Below are positions 34,625-42,103 of a stretch of DNA of 64,000 nt, one piece after another. Each line of letters opens with the position of its first letter. Position 1 is the stretch's first letter. This DNA is from CAZSHG01 sp964459995 (lineage in GTDB: Bacteria > UBP14 > UBA6098). A program made the position numbers and the translations under genes. The DNA lies in assembly GCA_964459995.1 (NCBI GenBank), contig CAYWOR010000003.1, positions 154,734-218,733 on the forward strand. Direction: 5' to 3'. The notes under the pieces are model-generated. The model saw only the letters and a program-made list of their open reading frames with translations. It was not told the origin of the DNA and ran no database searches.

Positions 34625-36514
34625 ATGGGAAAAATTATAGGAATCGATCTCGGAACCACAAATAGCTGTGTCGCTGTAATCGAAGGCGGCGAGCCGAAGG
34701 TTATCCCGAATTCGGAGGGCGGAAGAACCACGCCTTCTGTGGTCGCTTTCACAAAAAAGGGCGAACGTCTCGTCGGCATTCCGGCTAAAAGACAGGCTGT
34801 AACAAACCCCGAACACACTATTTACAGCATTAAAAGGTTCATGGGCAGACTTTTCGACGAGGTTCAAAACGAAATCTCCGAAGTGCCATACAAAGTTATA
34901 GCCGGCGACAACGGAAGCGCGAGAGTTAAAATCGATGATAAGGTCTATTCACCTCCGGAAATCTCGGCTATGATCCTTCAGAAAATCAAAACCGATGCGG
35001 AAAATTATCTCGGCGAGAAGGTTACAGATGCTGTGATCACAGTCCCGGCCTATTTCAACGATGCTCAGCGCAAAGCCACCGCGGATGCCGGCAAAATTGC
35101 AGGACTGAATGTTCAGAGAATAATCAACGAACCGACCGCCGCAAGCTTGGCCTATGGCCTCGATAAAAAATCGGAGAATGCCACTATAGCGGTGTTCGAC
35201 CTCGGTGGCGGAACTTTCGACATTAGCATTCTCGAGATAGGCGACGGTGTATTCGAGGTGAAATCCACCAATGGCGATACTCATCTTGGAGGCGACGATT
35301 TCGATCAGGAGATAATGAATTGGCTCGTGAAAAAGTTCATGCAGGATCAGGGAATCGACCTCTCTAAGGACCCGATGGCGCTTCAGAGGCTCAAAGAGGC
35401 CGCCGAAAAGGCAAAAATCGAACTTTCCAGCACGGCATCGACTGATATTAACCTCCCCTTCATCACTGCAGATGCCAGCGGGCCGAAACATCTTAATTAC
35501 AGTCTCACACGTTCGGAACTTGAAAAACTCGTCGATCAACTCGTCGAAAGAACCCGTAAACCGGTCGAAAACGCCATCAGAGATGCGAAAATCTCGAAAG
35601 ACCAAATTGATGAGGTAATTCTGGTTGGCGGCATGACGCGAATGCCCAAAATTCAGGAGGTTGTGAGGGGATTCTTCGGCAAAGAACCGCATAAGGGCAT
35701 CAACCCCGACGAGGTTGTTGCGATGGGCGCGGCTATTCAGGGGGGTGTCCTCGGTGGCGAGGTTAAGGATGTTCTTTTGCTCGATGTTACTCCGCTTTCA
35801 CTCAAGATTGAAACCCTCGGCGGCGAGGCAACTTCGATGATCGAGCGCAATACAACCATTCCAACAAAACGCACAGAGACATTCACCACTGCCGGTGACA
35901 GCCAGACTCAGGTTGAAATCCATATCCTTCAGGGCGAAAGACCGATGGCTCGCGATAACCGCTCACTCGGAAAATTCTACCTCGACGGTATCCCCCCCGC
36001 GCCGCGCGGAATCCCGCAAATTGAGGTTACTTTCGATATCGATGCTAACGGCATTCTAAATGTCAAGGCGAAGGATAAGGCTACGGGAAAAGAGCAGTCG
36101 ATTCGAATTGAAGCGTCGAGCGGTCTTTCCGACAACGAGGTCGAAAACATGGTTCGTGATGCCGAGTCCCACGCAGAAGAGGATCGGCTTCGCCAAGAGC
36201 AAATTCAAACACGTAATTCCGCGGACAGCCTCGCCTATCAAACTGAAAAGGAACTTAAGGATATGGGCGACAAAATGACCCCGCAAACACGCGAGAGTGT
36301 AACCGAAGCTCTCAAAGAGCTTCAAAACGCGCTAAAAGGCGATAATCACGACGAGATCAAGGCAAAGCACGACAAGCTTACCCAAATCTGGCACTCTGCC
36401 GCACAGGAGCTGTATCAAAACCAGCAGGCACAACAACCGGACACAGAAACACATCATGGTGATTCTTCGGGCGATGAAAATATTCAGGATGCAGATTACG
36501 AAGTAGTTGAATAA
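34625..36514 (+). CDS. dnaK: Molecular chaperone DnaK (Hsp70)
   Basis: 629 residues. ATPase domain with GIDLGTTNSCVAV at the N-terminus, NEPTAASLAYGLDK, VFDLGGGTFDISIL and LVGGMTRMPKI; substrate domain from about 385; helical lid and a disordered tail ending DADYEVVE, like the EEVD-type ends of bacterial DnaK. The frame is open from 34562, but ATG 34625 has GAAAGGA four bases upstream and begins the conserved sequence. No grpE is in the window; a class-II DnaJ follows at 37.4 kb. Confidence 0.98.
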   Translation: MGKIIGIDLGTTNSCVAVIEGGEPKVIPNSEGGRTTPSVVAFTKKGERLVGIPAKRQAVTNPEHTIYSIKRFMGRLFDEVQNEISEVPYKVIAGDNGSARVKIDDKVYSPPEISAMILQKIKTDAENYLGEKVTDAVITVPAYFNDAQRKATADAGKIAGLNVQRIINEPTAASLAYGLDKKSENATIAVFDLGGGTFDISILEIGDGVFEVKSTNGDTHLGGDDFDQEIMNWLVKKFMQDQGIDLSKDPMALQRLKEAAEKAKIELSSTASTDINLPFITADASGPKHLNYSLTRSELEKLVDQLVERTRKPVENAIRDAKISKDQIDEVILVGGMTRMPKIQEVVRGFFGKEPHKGINPDEVVAMGAAIQGGVLGGEVKDVLLLDVTPLSLKIETLGGEATSMIERNTTIPTKRTETFTTAGDSQTQVEIHILQGERPMARDNRSLGKFYLDGIPPAPRGIPQIEVTFDIDANGILNVKAKDKATGKEQSIRIEASSGLSDNEVENMVRDAESHAEEDRLRQEQIQTRNSADSLAYQTEKELKDMGDKMTPQTRESVTEALKELQNALKGDNHDEIKAKHDKLTQIWHSAAQELYQNQQAQQPDTETHHGDSSGDENIQDADYEVVE

Positions 36515-36527
36515 CAGAAAATTACTG

Positions 36528-36550
36528 GGGCGGCCTTTTTTGGGCCGCCC
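36528..36550 (+). terminator. Strong hairpin after dnaK
   Basis: GGGCGGCC (36528-36535) and GGCCGCCC (36543-36550) with a T-rich loop, just after the dnaK stop. Few Ts follow the stem, so termination may be partial; the next gene starts 16 bases downstream. Confidence 0.5.
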
Positions 36551-36566
36551 TTCCATGAAAGGCAAA

Positions 36567-37031
36567 ATGAAAAACACGGCTAAGTGGTTGTTTTTCGCGA
36601 TAATGACCGCGATTATCCTTTTTACGGTAGGATGCCCCTCGCAACAGACACAGTCGAATGCCGGGGTAAAACTGCCAGAATCAAAAGTTGACAGGGCTTT
36701 GATGGAGAAGGCGACTGTTTTCGGCACAAAGGTTTGCAGAGGTTGGGATAATGAGCGGTTCGATCTGATTACTCGCGAAGAGTCCGCGCCGGGTTTCTTC
36801 GAATCGTTGTCGCCGGAAAAACAAAAATCGCTCTTTCAAAATCAGATTTTCCCGGCATATGGCGCGTTCAAGCAGTTATTTTACAAAGAAACCTATGTCG
36901 TCGGAAATAATTTTGTGTTCCGGTTCATGGGGGCATATGAAAAGGATGCCCCTGAAGTCCGCGTGGTTCTGACATCCACAGGGCTTGTTACGGGTTTTTG
37001 GATACGCCCATGGACAGAGGATCTGGAATAA
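36567..37031 (+). CDS. Small lipoprotein, DUF3887-like
   Basis: 154 residues. Hydrophobic signal with lipobox FTVGC (cysteine near residue 23), then a compact domain of about 110 residues (LMEKATVFGTKVCRGWDNE ... VVLTSTGLVTGFWIRP) reminiscent of the DUF3887/nuclear-transport-factor-2-like domains found next to hydrolases. The frame extends upstream to 36507 through the dnaK terminator; ATG 36567 with AAAGG upstream is chosen, ATG 36555 being the alternative. Function unknown. Confidence 0.75.
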   Translation: MKNTAKWLFFAIMTAIILFTVGCPSQQTQSNAGVKLPESKVDRALMEKATVFGTKVCRGWDNERFDLITREESAPGFFESLSPEKQKSLFQNQIFPAYGAFKQLFYKETYVVGNNFVFRFMGAYEKDAPEVRVVLTSTGLVTGFWIRPWTEDLE

Positions 37032-37097
37032 TTGTTCAATCGTATGTATTTTTTCCAGCATTTTTCCGTAAATTGTCCAGTTTTTTTAGAAAAACAC

Positions 37098-37125
37098 TTG
37101 CGAAAGAACAAAAAATGCGTATTAT
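37098..37125 (+). promoter_or_regulatory. Promoter of candidate non-coding RNA
   Basis: TTGCGA (37098-37103), 16-base spacer, TATTAT (37120-37125), which would start transcription near 37132. No open reading frame with a ribosome binding site follows before the terminator at 37333-37384. Confidence 0.6.
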
Positions 37126-37131
37126 GATACG

Positions 37132-37384
37132 ATCAATACAGTTCTTTACGGAATTTGCCCTCTCTTCAGCGCAACCCTTGCGTGAGGCCGTCGGGACGAC
37201 ATTCTTTGGATGTTTGAGTGCCGAGCAACGGGGGATAACGTTGCATTTCCCCTCCTTTCCCCAGCGGTATCCCCTATTCCGGCGGTGTGAAGAAACTACC
37301 CTTCCCTCATCTGAATTCTATCCTCTACCCCAAAGCGCCGCCAAATTAGGCGGCGCTTCCCACATATGGGATTTGCTTTTTTTT
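37132..37384 (+). ncRNA. Candidate structured non-coding RNA, family unknown
   Basis: About 250 bases with their own promoter and terminator. Hairpins: CGCAA-CCC-TTGCG (37170-37182), flanked by CCTC/GAGG; GTCG-GGA-CGAC (37190-37200); and GCAACG-GGGGATAA-CGTTGC (37225-37244). The loop of the last, GGGGATA (37231-37237), is exactly complementary to TATCCCC at 37268-37274, a seven-base-pair pseudoknot. GGAATT (37150-37155) can pair with AATTCT (37314-37319) to close the fold. I see no tmRNA, RNase P, SRP or convincing 6S signature. A 145-codon open frame crosses the region (36998-37435) but lacks a ribosome binding site and looks non-coding. Confidence 0.55.
37333..37384 (+). terminator. Rho-independent terminator ending the candidate RNA
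   Basis: AAGCGCCGCC (37333-37342), loop AAATTA, GGCGGCGCTT (37349-37358), then a small CCCA/TGGG hairpin and a run of eight Ts (37377-37384). Confidence 0.85.
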
Positions 37385-37446
37385 ATGTTTTTGCTTGATT
37401 TCACCGAAGTTGTCGTTAAATATAACTTCAAATAGGATTTGCAGTT

Positions 37447-38346
37447 ATGGACCCGAGTAAAGATTACTACAAAGTATTAGAGATTCCAGAAACCGCATCG
37501 AGCGGGGAAATTAAAAAGGCTTTTCATAAGCTCGCGAAAAAGTATCACCCCGATCTTCATCCCGATGATCCCTCGGCAGAGTCTAAGTTCAAAGAAATCA
37601 ACGAGGCGTACGATATTCTTTCGGATGAAAAAAAGCGTGTCGAGTATGATCAGATTCGCAAATATGCCGCCACAGGAAGAGGATTTCATCCGGGAGGAGG
37701 AGGATTCAGATATTCAACTTCGTCGGCAAATTTCGAGGATCTTTTCGGAGGTAGCGGTGGAAATTTTGAAGATATCCTCGGCCAGTTTTTCAATACAGGC
37801 GGTAGGAAGAAGCGAAAGCCGTCGAAAGGCGAGAATTTGCTGGCTTCGGTTGAGGTTACATTCGAAACGGCTATCAAGGGTGGAAAAACTCAACTGCAGG
37901 TGCAACAGCCCGGCGCTCCCCCGAAAACCATCAGCGTAAATATTCCGGCCGGAATCGAGGACGGCGGGCAGATTCGCCTTAAAGGACTTGGACAACCCTC
38001 ATTCACAGGCGGAGACAGCGGCGATTTGATTATCAAGGTCAATGTAGCACCTCATAAGACCTTCAGCCGCATAGGATTAGACCTTAAAGCCGAAGTTACA
38101 ATTAATCTAAAGCAAGCTATCCTCGGAACAAAAATACGATTACACACACCTCTTGGAGACAAAGTCGAGGTAACTATTCCACCGTGTTCATCCCCCGGAA
38201 AGAAACTGAAGGTAAATAGCAAGGGCATCGACAATGGCAAATCGCGTGGCGATCTTTATGTCGTCGTAAATGTCAAATTCCCTGAGAAGCTGTCGAAAAA
38301 GGCACTGGATAAATTCGAAGAGTTCGCCGAGGAGGCCGGATTATGA
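37447..38346 (+). CDS. DnaJ-class co-chaperone without zinc finger (CbpA type)
   Basis: 299 residues. J domain at 5-70 with the HPD tripeptide (KKYHPDLHP), a glycine/phenylalanine-rich linker (about 78-125), then the two-lobed DnaJ C-terminal substrate domain (QVQQPGAPPKTISVNIPAGI, LKGLGQPSFTGGDSGDLI in separate stretches). The cysteine-rich zinc domain of DnaJ proper is absent, so it is class II. It would stimulate the ATPase of the nearby DnaK. Its stop overlaps the next gene as ATGA. Confidence 0.93.
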   Translation: MDPSKDYYKVLEIPETASSGEIKKAFHKLAKKYHPDLHPDDPSAESKFKEINEAYDILSDEKKRVEYDQIRKYAATGRGFHPGGGGFRYSTSSANFEDLFGGSGGNFEDILGQFFNTGGRKKRKPSKGENLLASVEVTFETAIKGGKTQLQVQQPGAPPKTISVNIPAGIEDGGQIRLKGLGQPSFTGGDSGDLIIKVNVAPHKTFSRIGLDLKAEVTINLKQAILGTKIRLHTPLGDKVEVTIPPCSSPGKKLKVNSKGIDNGKSRGDLYVVVNVKFPEKLSKKALDKFEEFAEEAGL

Positions 38347-39221
38347 AGTATATTATGCCGATTGTCCTTATGATAGTGCTGTTTTGCTCCGCAGGCATTA
38401 TTCCGGAGATGCAGTCGATTCGCGAGGCTATAGAGGTTCGATGGCTTCCGCCAGTGGACCCTTTCAAAATGGGTGAAATACTTCATTTTAATGTTGTCGC
38501 GACCAACATCGCTGAAGATACTGCGATATGTTATGCCCTGAGCGCCGGTGAAATCAAGGGTGACAGTATTATCCCCTATTCCGTCGTCGAACTCGTGGAT
38601 AAATATGTTTACGATACTTTAGCACCCGGTGAGTCGTCATCCTATATTTTCACCCTCGTGGATGGCTCAAACTGGCTGTTCGATCCCTACAAAGACAGAC
38701 GTGATTACGGCGAGCCTGTGGGGCTACCATGTTTTCCGCCGGGAGAGTATAACCTTACACACATGGTTCTATGGGGAAAGCGAGAGACAATAAGTTTCGA
38801 GGTTATCGAGCAGACAGATTCGATTCAACTCGTTTTGCTCGATTCGCTCGCAGAAATCGCCGTGGCTTTTTTTGTAGATAGACCGGAAAGATCGATCAAA
38901 AATGCACATTTCTGTTGGAACCTCGACCCAAACTCGCCTTTGACCGCGCGCGCGCTTATTCTCGCGCGAAGTGTGGCTTGGAACAAAGGCATGAACAACG
39001 ATGCAATCGAGATGGATTCTCTCTTTTGGGTGGGGTTCGGAGGGCCGGAAAAGAGGCATTTCTATCTACCCAATCCGGGATTTTTCTTGGAAACATTTGC
39101 AGTTCTCAAACAATGCTCGACGCCTGAGAGATCGGAAAGATATCTCGATTGGCTTTCAGGCTTATACGACGATGCTCTTCGAGAACAAATCGAGAAATTC
39201 AGAGGATCTCTCATCGAGTAG
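38343..39221 (+). CDS. Secreted protein of unknown function
   Basis: 292 residues. Signal peptide at about 1-18 (IVLMIVLFCSAGIIP). Residues 30-150 look like a beta-sandwich (FKMGEILHFNVVATNIAEDTA, APGESSSYIFTLVDGS), similar in style to intracellular-proteinase-inhibitor or CARDB-like domains that follow 'PGEYNLT'. The rest is helical. I do not recognise a family. Translationally coupled to the DnaJ gene by ATGA; followed by a strong terminator. Confidence 0.7.
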   Translation: MKYIMPIVLMIVLFCSAGIIPEMQSIREAIEVRWLPPVDPFKMGEILHFNVVATNIAEDTAICYALSAGEIKGDSIIPYSVVELVDKYVYDTLAPGESSSYIFTLVDGSNWLFDPYKDRRDYGEPVGLPCFPPGEYNLTHMVLWGKRETISFEVIEQTDSIQLVLLDSLAEIAVAFFVDRPERSIKNAHFCWNLDPNSPLTARALILARSVAWNKGMNNDAIEMDSLFWVGFGGPEKRHFYLPNPGFFLETFAVLKQCSTPERSERYLDWLSGLYDDALREQIEKFRGSLIE

Positions 39222-39226
39222 TTAAA

Positions 39227-39249
39227 AAAGGGCGGTTGAACCGCCCTTT
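39227..39249. terminator. Bidirectional terminator
   Basis: AAAGGGCGG, loop TTGAA, CCGCCCTTT, with an A-tract before and TTTGATTTT after. It lies between the convergent 38343 gene and proS and works for both strands. Confidence 0.88.
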
Positions 39250-39262
39250 GATTTTCATGAAG

Positions 39263-40975
39263 CTATCTGCTTAACTCCGCGAAAAGTTCCTCCCAAATCT
39301 CAAGAGTTTTTTCCAATGCGGATTCGATAGGAACTTCCGTTTTTAATTTCTCTTTTCTGCGGAAAATTTCGACAATGCCATCCTGCACACCTTTGCCGAC
39401 AGTAATTCTGATGGGTGCACCGAGTAGATCGGCGTCTTTGAACTTGAATCCGGCGCGAAGATCGCGATCGTCATAAAGGACATCGACACCTTGCTCCAAG
39501 AGCTTTTGATAGAGATTTTCAGCGACTTCGACAACAGCGGTATCGTTGACATTAAGCGCGGTAATAACGACTTCGTAGGGCGCAATCGAAATCGGCCAGC
39601 AAATACCGTCGTCATCGGCATAAAGTTCGATAGCTGAAGCGAGTATTCTTCCGACACCGATTCCGTAACTTCCCATGATTATAGGTTTTGCGACGCCGTT
39701 TTCGTCAAGGAAAGTCGCTTCCATAGCGGCGGAATATTTTGTTCCGAGTTTGAAAATGTGGCCGATTTCGATAGTCTGCACAAGTTCGAGTTTTTTGCCG
39801 CAAACCGCACAGCAATCGCCCTCTGCAACCTGACGGACATCCGCAGTCTCGAATTTTGGAATATCTGAGGTCTTGTAGCCAACGATGTGGTAATCCACTT
39901 CGTTTGCACCGGTCGCGAAGAGCATTTCCGAATCGACTGCCTCATCGACAATGACTCTTACCTTCGGATTCATACCGATTGGACCGAGGAAACCGATTTC
40001 CGTGCCGGTTATCTTTGCGACTTCCTCCGGTTCAGCCGGACGAACTGCCTCTCCAACTGCGGACTGGATTTTTTCTTCTGAAAGCTCATGATCGCCGCGA
40101 AGGCAGGCCATAATAGGCTTCCCAGATTGGGTAATCAGTAATAACGATTTCAGCATTTGACTTGGCGGCAATCCGAGAAAAGCTGAAACCTCGGCTATTG
40201 TGCGTTGTGCTGGGGTGTGCATTTTTTTCTTATCGATCTCGACCCATTTCGCTTCCGTAGGAATAGACTTTGCGACTTCGAGATTCTGCGCGAACCCGCA
40301 CTCGCAGGTCGCGATTATATCCTCGCCCGCCGATGAGGGCACCATGAATTCCTCAGAGCCAGTTCCGCCCATAAGCCCGCTGGAAGCACCAACCACATAA
40401 TACTTCAAGCCGCATCTCTCGAATATTCTACGATAAGCATTATCGTGATAGTCATACATCTCATCGAGCTGGGCAGTGTCCGCACAGAGTGAGTAGCTGT
40501 CTTTCATAATGAACTCACGAACACGCAAAAGGCCGGAACGCGGACGTGGTTCGTCACGGAATTTTGTTTGCATCTGCCACCAAATCTGCGGCATATCGCG
40601 ATAACTACGAATTCTACCGCGTGCGAGATCGGTGATTATCTCCTCGTGAGTAGGGGCAAGGGCGAAAACCTGTCCTTTGCGGTCTTTGAAACGATACATT
40701 ATATCGCCCATATCGACATCTCTGGCGGTTTCTTCCCAAATCTCGATAGGAGTATGTGAGGGCATAAGTATCTCCTGCCCACCGATGGCATTCATCTCCT
40801 CACGTATGATCTCCATCGCTTTCAGCATCGATTTCCATCCAAGGGGCAAGAACGTGTAAACTCCAGCCGCAAGCTGGCGGACCAGCCCAGCGCGGAGCAT
40901 TAGGATATGGGAATTCACCTGCGCATCAGAGGGAACTTCCTTTAGTGTCGGTATAAAAGCTTTTGACCAGCGCAT
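39263..40975 (-). CDS. proS: Prolyl-tRNA synthetase, bacterial type
   Basis: 570 residues. Class II synthetase with motif 2 region (KFRDEPRPRSGLLRVREFIMKDSYS), TGSEEFMV, the editing insertion domain (about 230-385) typical of bacterial-type ProRS, motif 3 (SYGIGVGRILAS) and an anticodon-binding domain. The frame opens at GTG 40984, but ATG 40975 has GGAG four bases upstream and fits the conserved MRWSKAFIPTLKEVP start. Fifteen bases downstream of the DUF389 gene, so probably one transcript. Confidence 0.97.
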   Translation of the reverse strand: MRWSKAFIPTLKEVPSDAQVNSHILMLRAGLVRQLAAGVYTFLPLGWKSMLKAMEIIREEMNAIGGQEILMPSHTPIEIWEETARDVDMGDIMYRFKDRKGQVFALAPTHEEIITDLARGRIRSYRDMPQIWWQMQTKFRDEPRPRSGLLRVREFIMKDSYSLCADTAQLDEMYDYHDNAYRRIFERCGLKYYVVGASSGLMGGTGSEEFMVPSSAGEDIIATCECGFAQNLEVAKSIPTEAKWVEIDKKKMHTPAQRTIAEVSAFLGLPPSQMLKSLLLITQSGKPIMACLRGDHELSEEKIQSAVGEAVRPAEPEEVAKITGTEIGFLGPIGMNPKVRVIVDEAVDSEMLFATGANEVDYHIVGYKTSDIPKFETADVRQVAEGDCCAVCGKKLELVQTIEIGHIFKLGTKYSAAMEATFLDENGVAKPIIMGSYGIGVGRILASAIELYADDDGICWPISIAPYEVVITALNVNDTAVVEVAENLYQKLLEQGVDVLYDDRDLRAGFKFKDADLLGAPIRITVGKGVQDGIVEIFRRKEKLKTEVPIESALEKTLEIWEELFAELSR

Positions 40976-40990
40976 TTTCTCCACTTTCTT

Positions 40991-41980
40991 TCAGTTCGAA
41001 ATAGTTATTAGCACAATCAAGATGACGAGAAGCAATAACCAAATTATTAGGGCTTTCCAAGTGGCCTTTTTAGCTTTCTCGGCATCCCACCAAGTCAGGG
41101 GACGAACCCCTTGAATGTAAAATGTTATCACACCAGCAAGGTTTACACAAATTAAATTTGTTAAAAGTAGCAATGCCGCACCTGAAGCCCCTTCAAAATG
41201 GCCTGCGCCGAGCAAAAGACCTGTTGTTACAAGCGGGGGAAGAAGCGCAACAGCTACCATAACACCAACCAACATCGTCGGAAGAGCCGTTGTAAAGGCT
41301 AACACTCCCACACTTCCAGATGCCAGTGCAACAACAAGATCGCCATAGCTTACTTTTGTTCTCATAGCGATTTCATTGGTCATTGGGTCGAAATCGAGAA
41401 AAACACCCATCAGTATAGCTAAAAACATCGCTAAAAAAAGACCGGATGACAATGTTAACGCGGCTCGTAGCCCTAATTTCAAATCGGCTAAACTAGTTGC
41501 AAGAGCGAGACCAACATTTGGGCCGAGAAGCGGAGCGATAACCATCGCCCCAATGATAACCGCCACACTGTCTTTTATTAATCCAACCGCGGCGACAAAT
41601 GTCGATAAAACTACAAGCGCAAGATAAACCCAGTTCAGGTCGATTGTATTTACAATATCCGAATAAAGCTCCTCTCGCGAAACACGCGGAGAATCATTTA
41701 GGATTATCTTCTTTTCGCGTTCTTCCCTGTCCTGTAACCGAGGTATAATCGCCTCGACGGGTATTATTATTATTCGAAAGCCATCGACACCTGAAAGTTT
41801 TGCTTCCATTGCATCGAGAATAGACTCGCATTCGTCGGCCGGAATAAAAATCTGATGATGAAGAATGTTCTTCTCCTGAGAGTCTTTCCAAAGAACAAAG
41901 GCATTGTGTTTTTTCAGAGTCGCATCTATGAACTCCGAATAGATTTCTGGCGAATATATGTCGAGGCGTCTTGCAATCAT
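40991..41980 (-). CDS. DUF389 membrane protein
   Basis: 329 residues. A soluble N-terminal domain of about 110 residues with a ferredoxin-like feel, then six or seven membrane helices including GAMVIAPLLGPNVGLALA and VAVALLPPLVTTG, the signatures of DUF389. Function unknown; the family is widespread and suspected of transport. No strong Shine-Dalgarno upstream of ATG 41980. Confidence 0.88.
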   Translation of the reverse strand: MIARRLDIYSPEIYSEFIDATLKKHNAFVLWKDSQEKNILHHQIFIPADECESILDAMEAKLSGVDGFRIIIIPVEAIIPRLQDREEREKKIILNDSPRVSREELYSDIVNTIDLNWVYLALVVLSTFVAAVGLIKDSVAVIIGAMVIAPLLGPNVGLALATSLADLKLGLRAALTLSSGLFLAMFLAILMGVFLDFDPMTNEIAMRTKVSYGDLVVALASGSVGVLAFTTALPTMLVGVMVAVALLPPLVTTGLLLGAGHFEGASGAALLLLTNLICVNLAGVITFYIQGVRPLTWWDAEKAKKATWKALIIWLLLLVILIVLITISN

Positions 41981-42048
41981 TTCGATTCATCTTTCGATAC
42001 GCAATTTAATCGAAATGACTTTATAAATCAAGTGCGATATAAATAGAA

Positions 42049-42072
42049 ACGCCGATTCCTTCGAACCGGCGT
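42049..42072 (-). terminator. Terminator of the secreted-protein operon
   Basis: ACGCCG (42049-42054) and CGGCGT (42067-42072) with an inner TTC/GAA pairing. On the minus strand the stem is followed by TTTCTATTTAT, 30 bases past the stop of the VWA gene. Confidence 0.6.
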
Positions 42073-42103
42073 CTTATCAAGGAAATGAAATGAGAAAAGA
42101 GAA

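Noticed and set aside
37132..37384. Riboswitch or 5' leader of the dnaJ gene
   Set aside because: A strong terminator with T8 separates it from dnaJ, whose start is 60 bases further on, and no anti-terminator pairing was seen. 6S, tmRNA and RNase P were considered but their conserved motifs are missing.
36998..37435. 145-codon open frame between the DUF3887-like lipoprotein and dnaJ
   Set aside because: No ribosome binding site. It overlaps the lipoprotein end, runs through a promoter, perfect hairpins and a terminator, and its translation looks random. The region is better explained as an RNA gene.
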